Assembly: GCF_001618175.1 (NCBI RefSeq)
Contig: NZ_LPXN01000149.1
Span: forward strand, 1-62,549
DNA length: 62,549 nt
Direction of reading: 5' to 3'
From: Oceanibaculum pacificum
GTDB taxonomy: Bacteria; Pseudomonadota; Alphaproteobacteria; Oceanibaculales; Oceanibaculaceae
Part shown: positions 41,799 through 49,689 of the stretch, one piece after another
How positions within the stretch are numbered: the first letter of the stretch is position 1
Layout: every line of letters begins with the position of its first letter
The notes under the pieces: model-generated
What the model was told of the DNA's origin: nothing
Databases searched by the model: none
The model's input: only the letters and a program-made list of their open reading frames with translations
Position numbers and translations under genes: made by a program

Positions 41799-43793
41799 CT
41801 AGAACCATCCTTCCTGCCGCCCGAGCCAGTCAGAGCGACGCTTGCCGTGTGCGCCGGAAGCCGGACGTCCGATCATGCCGGCAGGCGCGTCCGTGCCGGT
41901 GGGGACGCCGACCTGCGCTTCCAGATCAGCCCATGTCGCCTCGGACCAGCGATCCGCGCCCGCGATCCAGGCGGCGGCGCGGGCGTAGATCCGGCAGTCC
42001 AGCGCCTCGTTGCGCTCTCGGAGCTTCTGCCATTCGAGCTTCGCGAAGCCGCGACGGTTGCGGACCGTCACCAGCTGCTCGGCCGTCAGTTGGCGGAGCC
42101 ACTCGGTGTCGACCCAACCAGGCAGATGCACCGTACCGGGCGCGAACGCCGCACCGTCTCCAAGTTCTTCCATTGTCGGCCAGCCCAGCCGCAGGAAGCG
42201 GTAGGTCTCGGCCTTGAAGGTCGATGTGGCGACCGTCCACAGACGCGCGCCCCGACGTAGCCGCTTCCCTCCTGCGGTAGCGTCCACGAAGGTCGGGCCC
42301 GAGACCGGGCTCGACCGGTTGAAGCCTTCTAGCCCCTTGACCGGGGCGACCTGCGTAAAGCCGGCCGAGCGCGCCCAGCCATAGACCGCCGCCGCCTCGT
42401 ACCCGGTGTCGATGGCAAGCCGTGCAAGGCCCAGATCCGCCCCGCCCGCATGCCGCCAGATGCGGCCCAGCAGATCGGTCAATGAGTCCCAGCTTTCCGG
42501 GTGTGCCGGTCCGCCTTCGATCACAACATGATCGACGAGCCAGCTTTCCAGCCCGCGGCCCCAGGCCCAGACATCGACCTCGATCCGGTCCTTCTGCACG
42601 TCGGCGCCTGCGGTCAGGAACAGCCCTCCCGCCGGGACCGTGCCGGCCGGCCAGTCCTCCCGCCGCTCGGCGATCCGCTGCCAGTCCGGCGCGTCGCCGG
42701 TCTCGATCCAGGTCTCGCCGAGCACGGTGTTGCGGAACACCCGCTCGGCCTCATCCGAGCCTGCCGCTACCTCCTTATCGCGCGCGATATCGGCCCAGCT
42801 CTTCCACCCCGGCGGCGAATAGAGTGCCGAGAGATGAAACCCCACCGTTCGCGCATCGCGAGGCTCGGCAGTGGCCCGCCATTCGCCTGCGGCCAACATC
42901 GCGGGCTTGTGGTGCTCAGCGATCGGCTTCTCGCAAGCATCGCAGTGATAGGCCGTGGTCTCCGGCTTGCCCCTGTCCCAGCGCAGCCGCTCGAACCGCA
43001 GCCACTGCATCGCAGCGCAATGCGGGCACGGCACGAAGAACCGCCGCTGATCGCTCGCCTCGTATTCCCGCTCGATCCGGCTCACCCCGCGGATCGTCGG
43101 GGTCGAGACCAGGAACACCTTGCGCCGATGCGCGAAGGTCAGCGAGCGCGCCTCGGCAAGACCTACCGGGTCGCCTTCCTCATCGGCCGAAGCCGGGTAG
43201 GCATCCACCTCGTCGAGGAAGACGTAGCGCGCCGGCATCGAGCGCAGCCCCACGGCCGAGTTGGCGCCGGTCAGCACCAGAACGCCGCCTGGAAAATCCT
43301 TGGACAGCTGTGTGTTGCCACTGTCGCGCGCCCGCGCCGGGCGGACGCGATCCCGCAGCGCCGGGCTCTCCTCGATCAGCGGATCGATGCGCTGGCGCGA
43401 GTTGCGCTTGGCCAGTTCCACCGTCGGCTGGACCGCGAGCATCGGTCCCGGCGCGTGATGCACCACGAAGCCGATCCAGTTGTTACCGGCCTCCGTGGCG
43501 CCCACCTGCGCGGCCTTCATGAACACGACCCGCTGCGCCGGATGGCTCGGCGAGAGCGCGTCCATGATCGCGCGCATGTAGGGCGTGCGCCCGGTCCGGT
43601 ACCGGCCGGGCTCGGCGCTCGCGCGCGAGCTCAGCCAGCGATGCGCATCCGACCATTCCGAAACGGTCAGCCAGGGATCGGGCGTGAGCCCGCGTCCCCA
43701 GGCCCGGAGCAGATCTTCAGCGCCGTCGAACCGCGTGACCTCGTCAGAAGGCGATTCGGGGCTGGACGAGTTCCTCGAGATGGGCGCGGACAT
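41799..43793 (-). CDS. Terminase large subunit (GpA family)
   Basis: 664 aa. ATPase motifs: Walker A-like FMKAAQVGATE near residue 90 and Walker B ARYVFLDEVDAYP near 180. A zinc-binding cluster (CPHC...CDAC) lies near residues 245-275. The C-terminal nuclease half includes ADVQKDRIEVDVWAWG. Cuts and packages phage DNA. Starts inside the small-subunit gene, overlapping by 50 nt. Confidence 0.93.
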   Translation of the reverse strand: MSAPISRNSSSPESPSDEVTRFDGAEDLLRAWGRGLTPDPWLTVSEWSDAHRWLSSRASAEPGRYRTGRTPYMRAIMDALSPSHPAQRVVFMKAAQVGATEAGNNWIGFVVHHAPGPMLAVQPTVELAKRNSRQRIDPLIEESPALRDRVRPARARDSGNTQLSKDFPGGVLVLTGANSAVGLRSMPARYVFLDEVDAYPASADEEGDPVGLAEARSLTFAHRRKVFLVSTPTIRGVSRIEREYEASDQRRFFVPCPHCAAMQWLRFERLRWDRGKPETTAYHCDACEKPIAEHHKPAMLAAGEWRATAEPRDARTVGFHLSALYSPPGWKSWADIARDKEVAAGSDEAERVFRNTVLGETWIETGDAPDWQRIAERREDWPAGTVPAGGLFLTAGADVQKDRIEVDVWAWGRGLESWLVDHVVIEGGPAHPESWDSLTDLLGRIWRHAGGADLGLARLAIDTGYEAAAVYGWARSAGFTQVAPVKGLEGFNRSSPVSGPTFVDATAGGKRLRRGARLWTVATSTFKAETYRFLRLGWPTMEELGDGAAFAPGTVHLPGWVDTEWLRQLTAEQLVTVRNRRGFAKLEWQKLRERNEALDCRIYARAAAWIAGADRWSEATWADLEAQVGVPTGTDAPAGMIGRPASGAHGKRRSDWLGRQEGWF

Positions 43794-44307
43794 GGGCCTC
43801 CAGAACCTTCTGCATGGCCGCTGTCTCCACCCCCAGCTCCGCCGCCATCAGCGCGGCGACCCGCGCCGGCCAGTTGACCCACGCGTCGCGTTCCTCGCGC
43901 GCGAGCCGGAAGACCAGCGCCGTGGCGCGGTCGCGGTCAACGAGCTCGCCCTTCAGCCTGGCCAGCCGGATACGCCGCTCCTGCGCCTTCAGCACCTCAT
44001 GCGCCGTCTTCGCCTGCAGGAAGGTCGTGCCACCGCCCGTCACGGGCGCATTCATTCCCTGTTCCTTGAGCGTGTCGCCCACTGCCGAGACCGCCGCCTC
44101 CGGCACCGGTTTCATTCCGGATTTCGCCGCGCCCTTCGGCCGGCTCTTCGACGGATCGGTGGTTCCGGCACGCCTGGCATCGCTCGCCGCCGCATCGATC
44201 GAGCCGTCGGCATGCAGGACCAACCGGCCGGTGGCCTTCGCCTTCTGGATCGCGCCCCGCGACAGCCCGACATGGGCGGCGTACTGGCGCTCGCTCAGGC
44301 CCTGCAT
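43744..44307 (-). CDS. Terminase small subunit
   Basis: 187 aa. N-terminal helix-turn-helix (SERQYAAHVGLSRGAIQKAK) for DNA recognition, a low-complexity linker, and a C-terminal helical oligomerisation region. Overlap with the large subunit and first position in the late operon support the call. The ribosome site is weak, and its start lies 7 nt from an inverted repeat, suggesting control by a bound protein. Confidence 0.82.
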   Translation of the reverse strand: MQGLSERQYAAHVGLSRGAIQKAKATGRLVLHADGSIDAAASDARRAGTTDPSKSRPKGAAKSGMKPVPEAAVSAVGDTLKEQGMNAPVTGGGTTFLQAKTAHEVLKAQERRIRLARLKGELVDRDRATALVFRLAREERDAWVNWPARVAALMAAELGVETAAMQKVLEAHVRAHLEELVQPRIAF

Positions 44308-44314
44308 TGGAAAC

Positions 44315-44337
44315 CATGATTATGCTTCAGAATCATG
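44315..44337. promoter_or_regulatory. Inverted repeat 1 in the divergent late-operon control region
   Basis: CATGATT, 9 nt, AATCATG: perfect 7-bp arms, 7 nt upstream of the terminase small-subunit start. Operator-like. Confidence 0.55.
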
Positions 44338-44358
44338 TGCTTATTGAGTTGATAAGCA
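44338..44358. promoter_or_regulatory. Inverted repeat 2 in the divergent late-operon control region
   Basis: TGCTTAT, 7 nt, ATAAGCA: perfect 7-bp arms immediately adjacent to inverted repeat 1. Adjacent repeats between divergent genes suggest cooperative or competing regulator binding. Confidence 0.55.
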
Positions 44359-44418
44359 AACCGGACAGAGCGAACGTGGTTTTCAGAGAAACGCTGAAAC
44401 CGGACACGAGAAACCACC

Positions 44419-44691
44419 ATGATGACCAGCATCAACCCGCTCACCACCCCGCGCCACCAGATCCGCGACGAGAAGGATCAGCGGAACAGGGAAGCCGCCC
44501 TCAACGCCTTCATCGGCAAGAAGGCCGAGATTGACGAGATGCTCACCCGGCTGCAGGCGCTGAGCGAGGACCACTTCAACGCCCACCCCGACGAGATCAA
44601 CTGGAGCAACGTCGGCACCCTCGAACATTACGCCAGCCTCCTGAAGCGCATCACCGACAGCGCATTCCGCGAGGGCGAACACGCCAAGTGA
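44419..44691 (+). CDS. Small hypothetical phage protein
   Basis: 90 aa, charged and helical (EKDQRNREAALNAFIGKKAE). Equivalent genes precede DUF3489 genes in related prophages as far as I can recall, but no function is known. First gene of the plus-strand block, divergent from terminase. Confidence 0.62.
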   Translation: MMTSINPLTTPRHQIRDEKDQRNREAALNAFIGKKAEIDEMLTRLQALSEDHFNAHPDEINWSNVGTLEHYASLLKRITDSAFREGEHAK

Positions 44692-44785
44692 ACTCCGGCC
44701 CAGCCGGAACTCCCGCCGCGCGCCCTGCGCGGCTCGGGGTCGTAGAAGGCTCGCGACGGTCGCAGCCCGAACAAGGAGACCCCAG

Positions 44786-45370
44786 ATGACCAAGCTTTCC
44801 GACACTCAGCTCGTGATCCTCAGCGCCGCCGCGCAGCGCGATGACCGCAACGCCCTGCCGCTCCCGGGCTCGCTCCGAGGCGGCGCAGCCGCCAAGGTAG
44901 CCGGCGCGCTCATCTCCCGCGGGCTGATCGCCGAGACGGTGACCGAAAGCCAGACCAAGGCCGATCCGGCGCTCAACCGCTTCTGGCGCAACGACGAGGA
45001 CGGCCGCGCCACCCTCCTGCAAATTACGGAAGCAGGCCTTGCCGCCATCGGGATTGAGACGGAAGATACCGGCAGCACGCCCACGGACGCGACCCAGACG
45101 CCGGCCAACAACGCCGCACCTGACGCCGCCGGATCCACGATACCCGCGCCCAAGGCGCGGACAGCGCGCGAGGGCACCAAGCAGGCGCTGCTGATCGAGA
45201 TGCTCCGTGCCGAGAACGGTGCGACCATCGCCGAGATCGTCGAAGCCACAGGCTGGCAACCGCACACGGTGCGGGGCGCGATGGCGGGGGGGCTGAAGAA
45301 GCGCCTCGGTCTTGCGATCACGTCGGACAAGGTCGAAGGTAGAGGAAGGGTCTACAAGCTGACCAACTAA
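44786..45370 (+). CDS. DUF3489-domain protein
   Basis: 194 aa behind AAGGAG. The C-terminal 65 residues match DUF3489: REGTKQALLIEML, then TIAEIVEATGWQPHTVRG and a basic end, forming a winged-helix-like DNA-binding domain. The N-terminal 80 residues are a separate helical region with another possible winged helix. DUF3489 is usually encoded beside DUF2924 and a recombinase; here those lie about 15 kb away. Confidence 0.85.
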   Translation: MTKLSDTQLVILSAAAQRDDRNALPLPGSLRGGAAAKVAGALISRGLIAETVTESQTKADPALNRFWRNDEDGRATLLQITEAGLAAIGIETEDTGSTPTDATQTPANNAAPDAAGSTIPAPKARTAREGTKQALLIEMLRAENGATIAEIVEATGWQPHTVRGAMAGGLKKRLGLAITSDKVEGRGRVYKLTN

Positions 45371-45420
45371 AAACCTGCATCCCCTGCAGGCTTTGACTAT
45401 GCTGCTTTGCGGAGGATCAC

Positions 45421-46266
45421 ATGGATTTCCTGAAGCCGCAAAGCAGCGCAGTCATTTTCGGCTTCGACTCGGCGTGGACAGATGCTCCGAAGGCACCGGG
45501 CGCGATCTGCGCTGTCGCTTTTGATGACCAGGGCCAAGTCCAGTTCCACGAACCTCGGCTAGTTTCATTCGCGGGGGCTCGTACTTTCATTGATGCGCTC
45601 CGCAAGGATTTCGCTGTCAGTCTTGTTGCACTCGATCAGCCAACTGTCGTGCCCAATATCTCCGGCAGTCGTCCGGTCGACAAAGTTGCTGCGTCCCTGA
45701 TCTCGTTCATCGGCGGAGGCGTTCAGCCGGCCAACCGCAGCAAAATCGGCATGTTCTGCGACGATGCGCCGATATGGTCGTTCCTCTCCGACCTCGATGC
45801 GACGGAGGATCCGGTTCAAGCGCGCACGGCACCTGCCGGGCACTTCCTCATCGAAGTTTTTCCGGCATTGGCTCTACCCGCTTTCGAGGACGGCTTTGCT
45901 GAGCGGCTTCGTGCACCGAAGTACAATCCAAAGAACGTGAAGAAATTTCGCATTGATGACTGGAAGGCGGTGACGCGTGTTACCCAGCTAAACGGAGAAC
46001 GCTTAGGGGTAAGCGGCCTTGCCGACTGGGCTCGCCACATGCATGACGTCGCCAGACCTCGGAAGTCCGACCAGGACAAGCTTGATGCAGTCATATGCGC
46101 GCTGATCGGATTGACCTGGCGAGCGGATCACGCGGCGCGTTCAATCATGTTGGGCGATGTTAAGAATGGTTACATGATAACCCCGATCTCAGAGTCGACG
46201 CGTCCGAGGCTCGAACAAGCAGCAATACGACACCGTGTGCCAATAATGCTGATGCTCCAAGCCTAG
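45421..46266 (+). CDS. DUF429 predicted RNase H-like nuclease
   Basis: 281 aa with GGAGG-type site (GGAGGATCAC). RNase H-like fold with probable acidic active-site residues in FGFDSAWT (residue 16), VALDQPT (residue 73) and DKLDAVICAL (near residue 220). Its composition is more AT-rich than neighbouring phage genes, which fits recent acquisition. It ends convergently, overlapping the DUF7220-like gene by 4 nt. DUF429 proteins are poorly characterised; as prophage cargo a role in defence or nucleic-acid processing is possible but unproven. Confidence 0.78.
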   Translation: MDFLKPQSSAVIFGFDSAWTDAPKAPGAICAVAFDDQGQVQFHEPRLVSFAGARTFIDALRKDFAVSLVALDQPTVVPNISGSRPVDKVAASLISFIGGGVQPANRSKIGMFCDDAPIWSFLSDLDATEDPVQARTAPAGHFLIEVFPALALPAFEDGFAERLRAPKYNPKNVKKFRIDDWKAVTRVTQLNGERLGVSGLADWARHMHDVARPRKSDQDKLDAVICALIGLTWRADHAARSIMLGDVKNGYMITPISESTRPRLEQAAIRHRVPIMLMLQA

Positions 46267-46481
46267 CATCTCAACCGGATTGCCTCGAACAGCCGACGTA
46301 ACGCGAACGATCGCGCGATGCTCACCACGGTGAACACCGCCCCCATCTTCAGATTCTGTACCAGCGTCGTCTGCAGCCCGAAGACCGGGAAGATCAGGAT
46401 CTGGGTGACGACGGCAACGCCGAAGCCCACGGCGACGTTCGCGACGGCCTCGACGAGCGACATGATACGCGACTGCTTCAT
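46263..46481 (-). CDS. Small phage membrane protein (DUF7220-like)
   Basis: 72 aa with two hydrophobic helices (residues about 9-32 and 44-58) and a basic C-terminus. Resembles a family often encoded next to phage methyltransferases. The ATG overlaps the methyltransferase stop (ATGA). Function unknown. Confidence 0.7.
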   Translation of the reverse strand: MKQSRIMSLVEAVANVAVGFGVAVVTQILIFPVFGLQTTLVQNLKMGAVFTVVSIARSFALRRLFEAIRLRC

Positions 46482-47800
46482 GCGGCGTCTGCCGCATCGG
46501 ATTCACCCAGCCTCTCCTCGCGCGCCTCGGAGAAAGTCCGACCGTCGCCATCGAGGATGGCATCGCGGCCGGTCGCGGCCTGCCAACGTTCCACGGCGAC
46601 ATCGATATAGGCCGGGCTGATCTCCATCGCATAGACGCGACGGCCATTGGCTTCGCCGGCCATGATCTGCGACCCCGAACCGGAAAAAGGCTCGTAACAA
46701 AGCCCGCCGCGCGCCACATGCTGGCGCATCGGGATGCCGAACACATCGAGCGGTTTCGGCGTCGGGTGGTCGGGGCGGTCGTCCTTCGCGAAGCTCGGGA
46801 GCGGCCAGGTGGATGCGAGGGTCTCTTCTGCCACTTTGGGCGGGCGCTTGCCCTTCACCCAACCCATGAAGCAGGGCTCGTGCTTCCAGAGGTAGTGCGA
46901 CCGGGTCAGGACGCCACGGTCCTTCACCCATATGATCTGCTGGTGGACGAAGGCGCCAGCTTTCTCCCAGCAGGCCTCGAGCATCGCCTGGCGGCGCGAG
47001 GCGTGCCAGCAATACCAGGCTGCATCCTCGGCGATGGCCTCGGCAACAGCCGCCGCGATGAAGCCGTCGTAGAGCTCCGCGCCCTGCGAACTGTCGTCCC
47101 ATGACACGCCATAGGACTGCGACCAGTCCTTGTTGCGCGTGGGATGGTTCGAGCCGTCGTAGTCGACCAGATAGGGCGGGTCGGTAGCGAACAGGATGGC
47201 GCGTTCGCCATTCATCAGACGGCGCACATCGGCCGCGCTGGTGCTGTCGCCGCACAGCAATCGATGATCCCCGAGGATCCAGAGATCGCCCGTCCGCGAC
47301 GCCGGGTTGCGTGGCGGCTCGGGGATGGTCACCGGCGGCACGGAGGCCCCGACGCCGCCTTCTTCACCGTCGTCTTCCGCGACGTAGGCCAGCAGCTTGT
47401 CCAACTCGCCGTCGGAGAAACCGACCAGCGAGAGTTCGAAATCCTCGGCCAGGAGGTCGTTCAGTTCCGCCGACAGCAGCGCCTCGTCCCAGGTGCCGAG
47501 TTCGGTCAGCTTGTTGTCCGCGATGCGGTAGGCCCTCCGCTGCGCCTCGGTCAGATGTCCGAGCACTATCACCGGCGCTTCGGTCAGGCCGAGCTTTGTC
47601 GCAGCGAGCACGCGCCCATGGCCCGCGATCAACTCGCCGTCATCGGCCACAAGGCACGGCACCGTCCAGCCAAACTCGGCCATGCTGGCGGCGATCTTCG
47701 TCACCTGGTCCGCCCCGTGCACCTTTGCGTTCTTCGCATAGGGCTGGAGCCTTGCCAGCGGCCACATCTCGATCGCCTCCGGGGCAAAGCTCAGCGTCAT
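46478..47800 (-). CDS. ParB-N domain + DNA adenine/cytosine-N4 methyltransferase fusion
   Basis: 440 aa from ATG 47800. Residues 1-100 form a ParB-like nuclease domain (IAGHGRVLAATKLG). The methyltransferase follows with the catalytic DPPY near residue 205 and the SAM-binding EPFSGSG near residue 378, the beta-class order. No restriction enzyme lies nearby, so it is an orphan, perhaps protecting phage DNA. Target site unknown. Longer in-frame codons upstream look like non-coding sequence. Confidence 0.88.
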   Translation of the reverse strand: MTLSFAPEAIEMWPLARLQPYAKNAKVHGADQVTKIAASMAEFGWTVPCLVADDGELIAGHGRVLAATKLGLTEAPVIVLGHLTEAQRRAYRIADNKLTELGTWDEALLSAELNDLLAEDFELSLVGFSDGELDKLLAYVAEDDGEEGGVGASVPPVTIPEPPRNPASRTGDLWILGDHRLLCGDSTSAADVRRLMNGERAILFATDPPYLVDYDGSNHPTRNKDWSQSYGVSWDDSSQGAELYDGFIAAAVAEAIAEDAAWYCWHASRRQAMLEACWEKAGAFVHQQIIWVKDRGVLTRSHYLWKHEPCFMGWVKGKRPPKVAEETLASTWPLPSFAKDDRPDHPTPKPLDVFGIPMRQHVARGGLCYEPFSGSGSQIMAGEANGRRVYAMEISPAYIDVAVERWQAATGRDAILDGDGRTFSEAREERLGESDAADAA

Positions 47801-48213
47801 GGCGGACAAGGTTCCTTGGTCGGGTGGATACCCAGTGGCTTCTGGACTCCGGATGTCGCGCTGGACTCCACGCGGGGTCCAACGGCCAACAGCGTGTCCA
47901 GCAGAACGGTTTGTATTTATTGAGACTTGGACAGCATGCAGGTGGAACCGGCTTCCGGGTGGCTTCCCAAAAATCCGGCCCTGTCGCTGGCGATGTGCCG
48001 CGCTGAGCCCTCCCGAATACAGAGTCGCCAGGAAGGACCCGGAAACTGCCGCAGATTGACCTACGGCAGATGCTCGCTGGATGCAAAAGGTCAGAGACAA
48101 TCCGCAAAGCAAAGGGGAGAGCGAGCTTCTCAGCACACTCTCCCTACAATGCCTTCAGAATAGATTGATCCTGTTGCAAGTGTCCAAGGAAAAAATGTTG
48201 CAACACATTGGAC
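47801..48213. other. 413-nt region without a gene, rich in GGAC/GTCC repeats
   Basis: No frame in this stretch looks like a protein. It holds several copies of GGAC or its complement GTCC within short TGGAC/GTCCA words, and two TGTTGCAA direct repeats at about 48170 and 48196. It may be the leader or operator of the methyltransferase, but I see no clear promoter. Confidence 0.4.
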
Positions 48214-48594
48214 TTATTGCGCATTCAGCCGCGCCGCGATCTTGGTCAGCGCCAGCTGCCAGCGCCGCCACGCCGTGGTGCGGTCGCATCCGAGCTCGCC
48301 GCTGATCTGCTTCCACGGCACTCGGGCGGCGCGCGACCAGACCAGCCGGCGCTCCTCCTCGTTGACCCAGAGCGCCCAGTTGAAGGTCTGCTCGAGCCGG
48401 GTGATTGCTGCGGCCGAAGGACAGATACGCATCGGCTGCGGCTCCATCATCGCGATCTCGCGGTCAGTGCGCACGATGTCGGGCCATGTGTTGAAATAGC
48501 CCCGCACCTTGACAGGCGGCAGCTTTCGCAGGGTACGGAACGCCTCTTCGAAATGATCGGCTACGCAGTCGGCGGTCCATTCGCGATCAGCCAT
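48214..48594 (-). CDS. DUF6362-family phage protein
   Basis: 126 aa from ATG 48594; the earlier frame is not conserved. The family core WTADCVADHFEEAFRTLRKL and the C-terminal helix-turn-helix-like WKQISGELGCDRTTAWRRW are visible. Probable DNA-binding regulator or small packaging-type factor in alphaproteobacterial phages. Overlaps the upstream 66-aa gene by 8 nt. Confidence 0.8.
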   Translation of the reverse strand: MADREWTADCVADHFEEAFRTLRKLPPVKVRGYFNTWPDIVRTDREIAMMEPQPMRICPSAAAITRLEQTFNWALWVNEEERRLVWSRAARVPWKQISGELGCDRTTAWRRWQLALTKIAARLNAQ

Positions 48595-48787
48595 GGCGCG
48601 CCTCCTTAGCCGAGGGACGTGGGCCGTAGAGCTTCTCGCCCAGCTGCCGGACCAGTTCGCGTTCGGGCCAGGTAAGGCGGCCGTCGTCGGCCGAGACGGC
48701 GAGAACGCCTTGTTCATGCCAGCCCTCGCGCTTGACCTGCTCGGGGTCACGGCGCTGGCCACCATAGCCTTTCGGGAACCACCTCAT
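48587..48787 (-). CDS. Small phage protein between RuvC-like and DUF6362 genes
   Basis: 66 aa. ATG overlaps the RuvC-like stop (ATGA). Begins MRWFPKGYGGQRRDPEQV, highly basic, with an LTWPERELVRQLGEKLYG helix. Compact coupling on both sides supports a real gene. No family recognised. Confidence 0.62.
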   Translation of the reverse strand: MRWFPKGYGGQRRDPEQVKREGWHEQGVLAVSADDGRLTWPERELVRQLGEKLYGPRPSAKEARHG

Positions 48788-49323
48788 GCGACACCTCCCT
48801 TCGTCTCGATCGCCCAGAGCAGGATGGCGATGGCATCCGCCTCGTTGTCGTCGGCCGGGTTGAAACCGCGGGCGCGAACGGCGACGACCATGGTGGCCTT
48901 ATCAGCGTTGCCCTTACCGGCGGCATGGCGCTTGATCGTCCCGACAGGGACGCCCTGGTAGGAGATACCGCGCAGCTCGGCCCATCCGGTCAGCGTGGCC
49001 ATGAGCCCGCCATAGATGTGGCTCGCGTCGGTGCCGACGTGGCGGCGCACCTCCTCGAACCAGATCGCGGCAATGGGTCCCGACAGCCGGTCGATCTCGG
49101 TAAGCCAGTTCGTGAAACGCAGATAACGCATCCCACCGCCGTCGAAGCGGCCGGGGCGCAGCGAGACGGTGCCGCTGGTGATTTGGCCGTCATGGCCGCG
49201 CATCGCCCAACCGGTCGTGGTGCCGAGGTCGAGCGCGAGGATGCATTGGTTGCGGCGGGCGTCGAGCGGCAGCGATTCAAACCTTGCGCCGTCGCAATTG
49301 GGGATCAGAGTCGGCTGAGCCAT
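48784..49323 (-). CDS. RuvC-like Holliday junction nuclease
   Basis: 179 aa from ATG 49323 with AAAGGAGA. RNase H-like fold of the RuvC type: first Asp in ALDLGTTTGWA, Glu in WFEEVRRH, and Asp residues in DDNEADAIAI. It would resolve branched DNA before packaging. First gene of the operon that follows the repeat cluster. Confidence 0.85.
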   Translation of the reverse strand: MAQPTLIPNCDGARFESLPLDARRNQCILALDLGTTTGWAMRGHDGQITSGTVSLRPGRFDGGGMRYLRFTNWLTEIDRLSGPIAAIWFEEVRRHVGTDASHIYGGLMATLTGWAELRGISYQGVPVGTIKRHAAGKGNADKATMVVAVRARGFNPADDNEADAIAILLWAIETKGGVA

Positions 49324-49455
49324 GATGGGTCTCCTTTGCCGGTGGCCTGTGGTGGTGGAAGACAACGGCGGTCTGGTGCTTGGCGGTACGGTGCCGCCGT
49401 CGTCGGATGGGGAAAGCACAACAGGCCGTCACGGCGGTGCGCGCGGCTGGCCCGG

Positions 49456-49502
49456 ACGTATGGGAGGAGTGGGCAACCCTGTGGGGTGGCCCTCCCATAC
49501 GT
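49456..49502. repeat. 12-bp exact inverted repeat with 23-nt loop
   Basis: ACGTATGGGAGG (49456-49467) and CCTCCCATACGT (49491-49502). A third half-copy GTATGGG follows at 49504-49510. It could act as a terminator stem for the primase-helicase gene or as an operator. Confidence 0.7.
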
Positions 49503-49564
49503 AGTATGGGGGTTTGACACCTAACTGTTCCGAGGCGTTCAAGTGGCTGAAATCATTGCGGAAT

Positions 49565-49582
49565 AAGACTTCATGAAGTCTT
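49565..49582. repeat. 18-bp perfect palindrome
   Basis: AAGACTTCATGAAGTCTT reads the same on both strands. Located in the gap upstream of the RuvC-like gene. Likely a protein-binding site. Confidence 0.7.
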
Positions 49583-49588
49583 CGGGCA

Positions 49589-49689
49589 TGAGTCAGGGAC
49601 CTGACTCTTATTTGCCCGTAATCTATTGATTTCATTGAGTAAACAGTTCGCGCCGTCATATGAGTCAGGCCTCACTCATATGAGTTAGG
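49589..49689. repeat. Cluster of five TGAGTCAGG-like iterons
   Basis: TGAGTCAGG at 49589 and 49661, TGAGTTAGG at 49681, and reverse copies CCTGACTC at 49600 and CCTCACTCA at 49670. Two pairs form inverted repeats (49590-49607; 49657-49682, the latter with CATATGAGT/ACTCATATG arms). The cluster runs into the last codons of the primase-helicase gene. Iteron-like arrays mark phage origins or multi-site operators. Confidence 0.65.

Noticed and set aside
45421-46481. Restriction partner for the orphan methyltransferase
   Set aside because: The flanking DUF429 and DUF7220-like genes have no restriction endonuclease motif, so an R-M system is not supported.
47801-48136. N-terminal extension of the methyltransferase
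   Set aside because: The extended residues are low in similarity to any ParB or methyltransferase and have no ribosome site. ATG 47800 begins the ParB-N domain.
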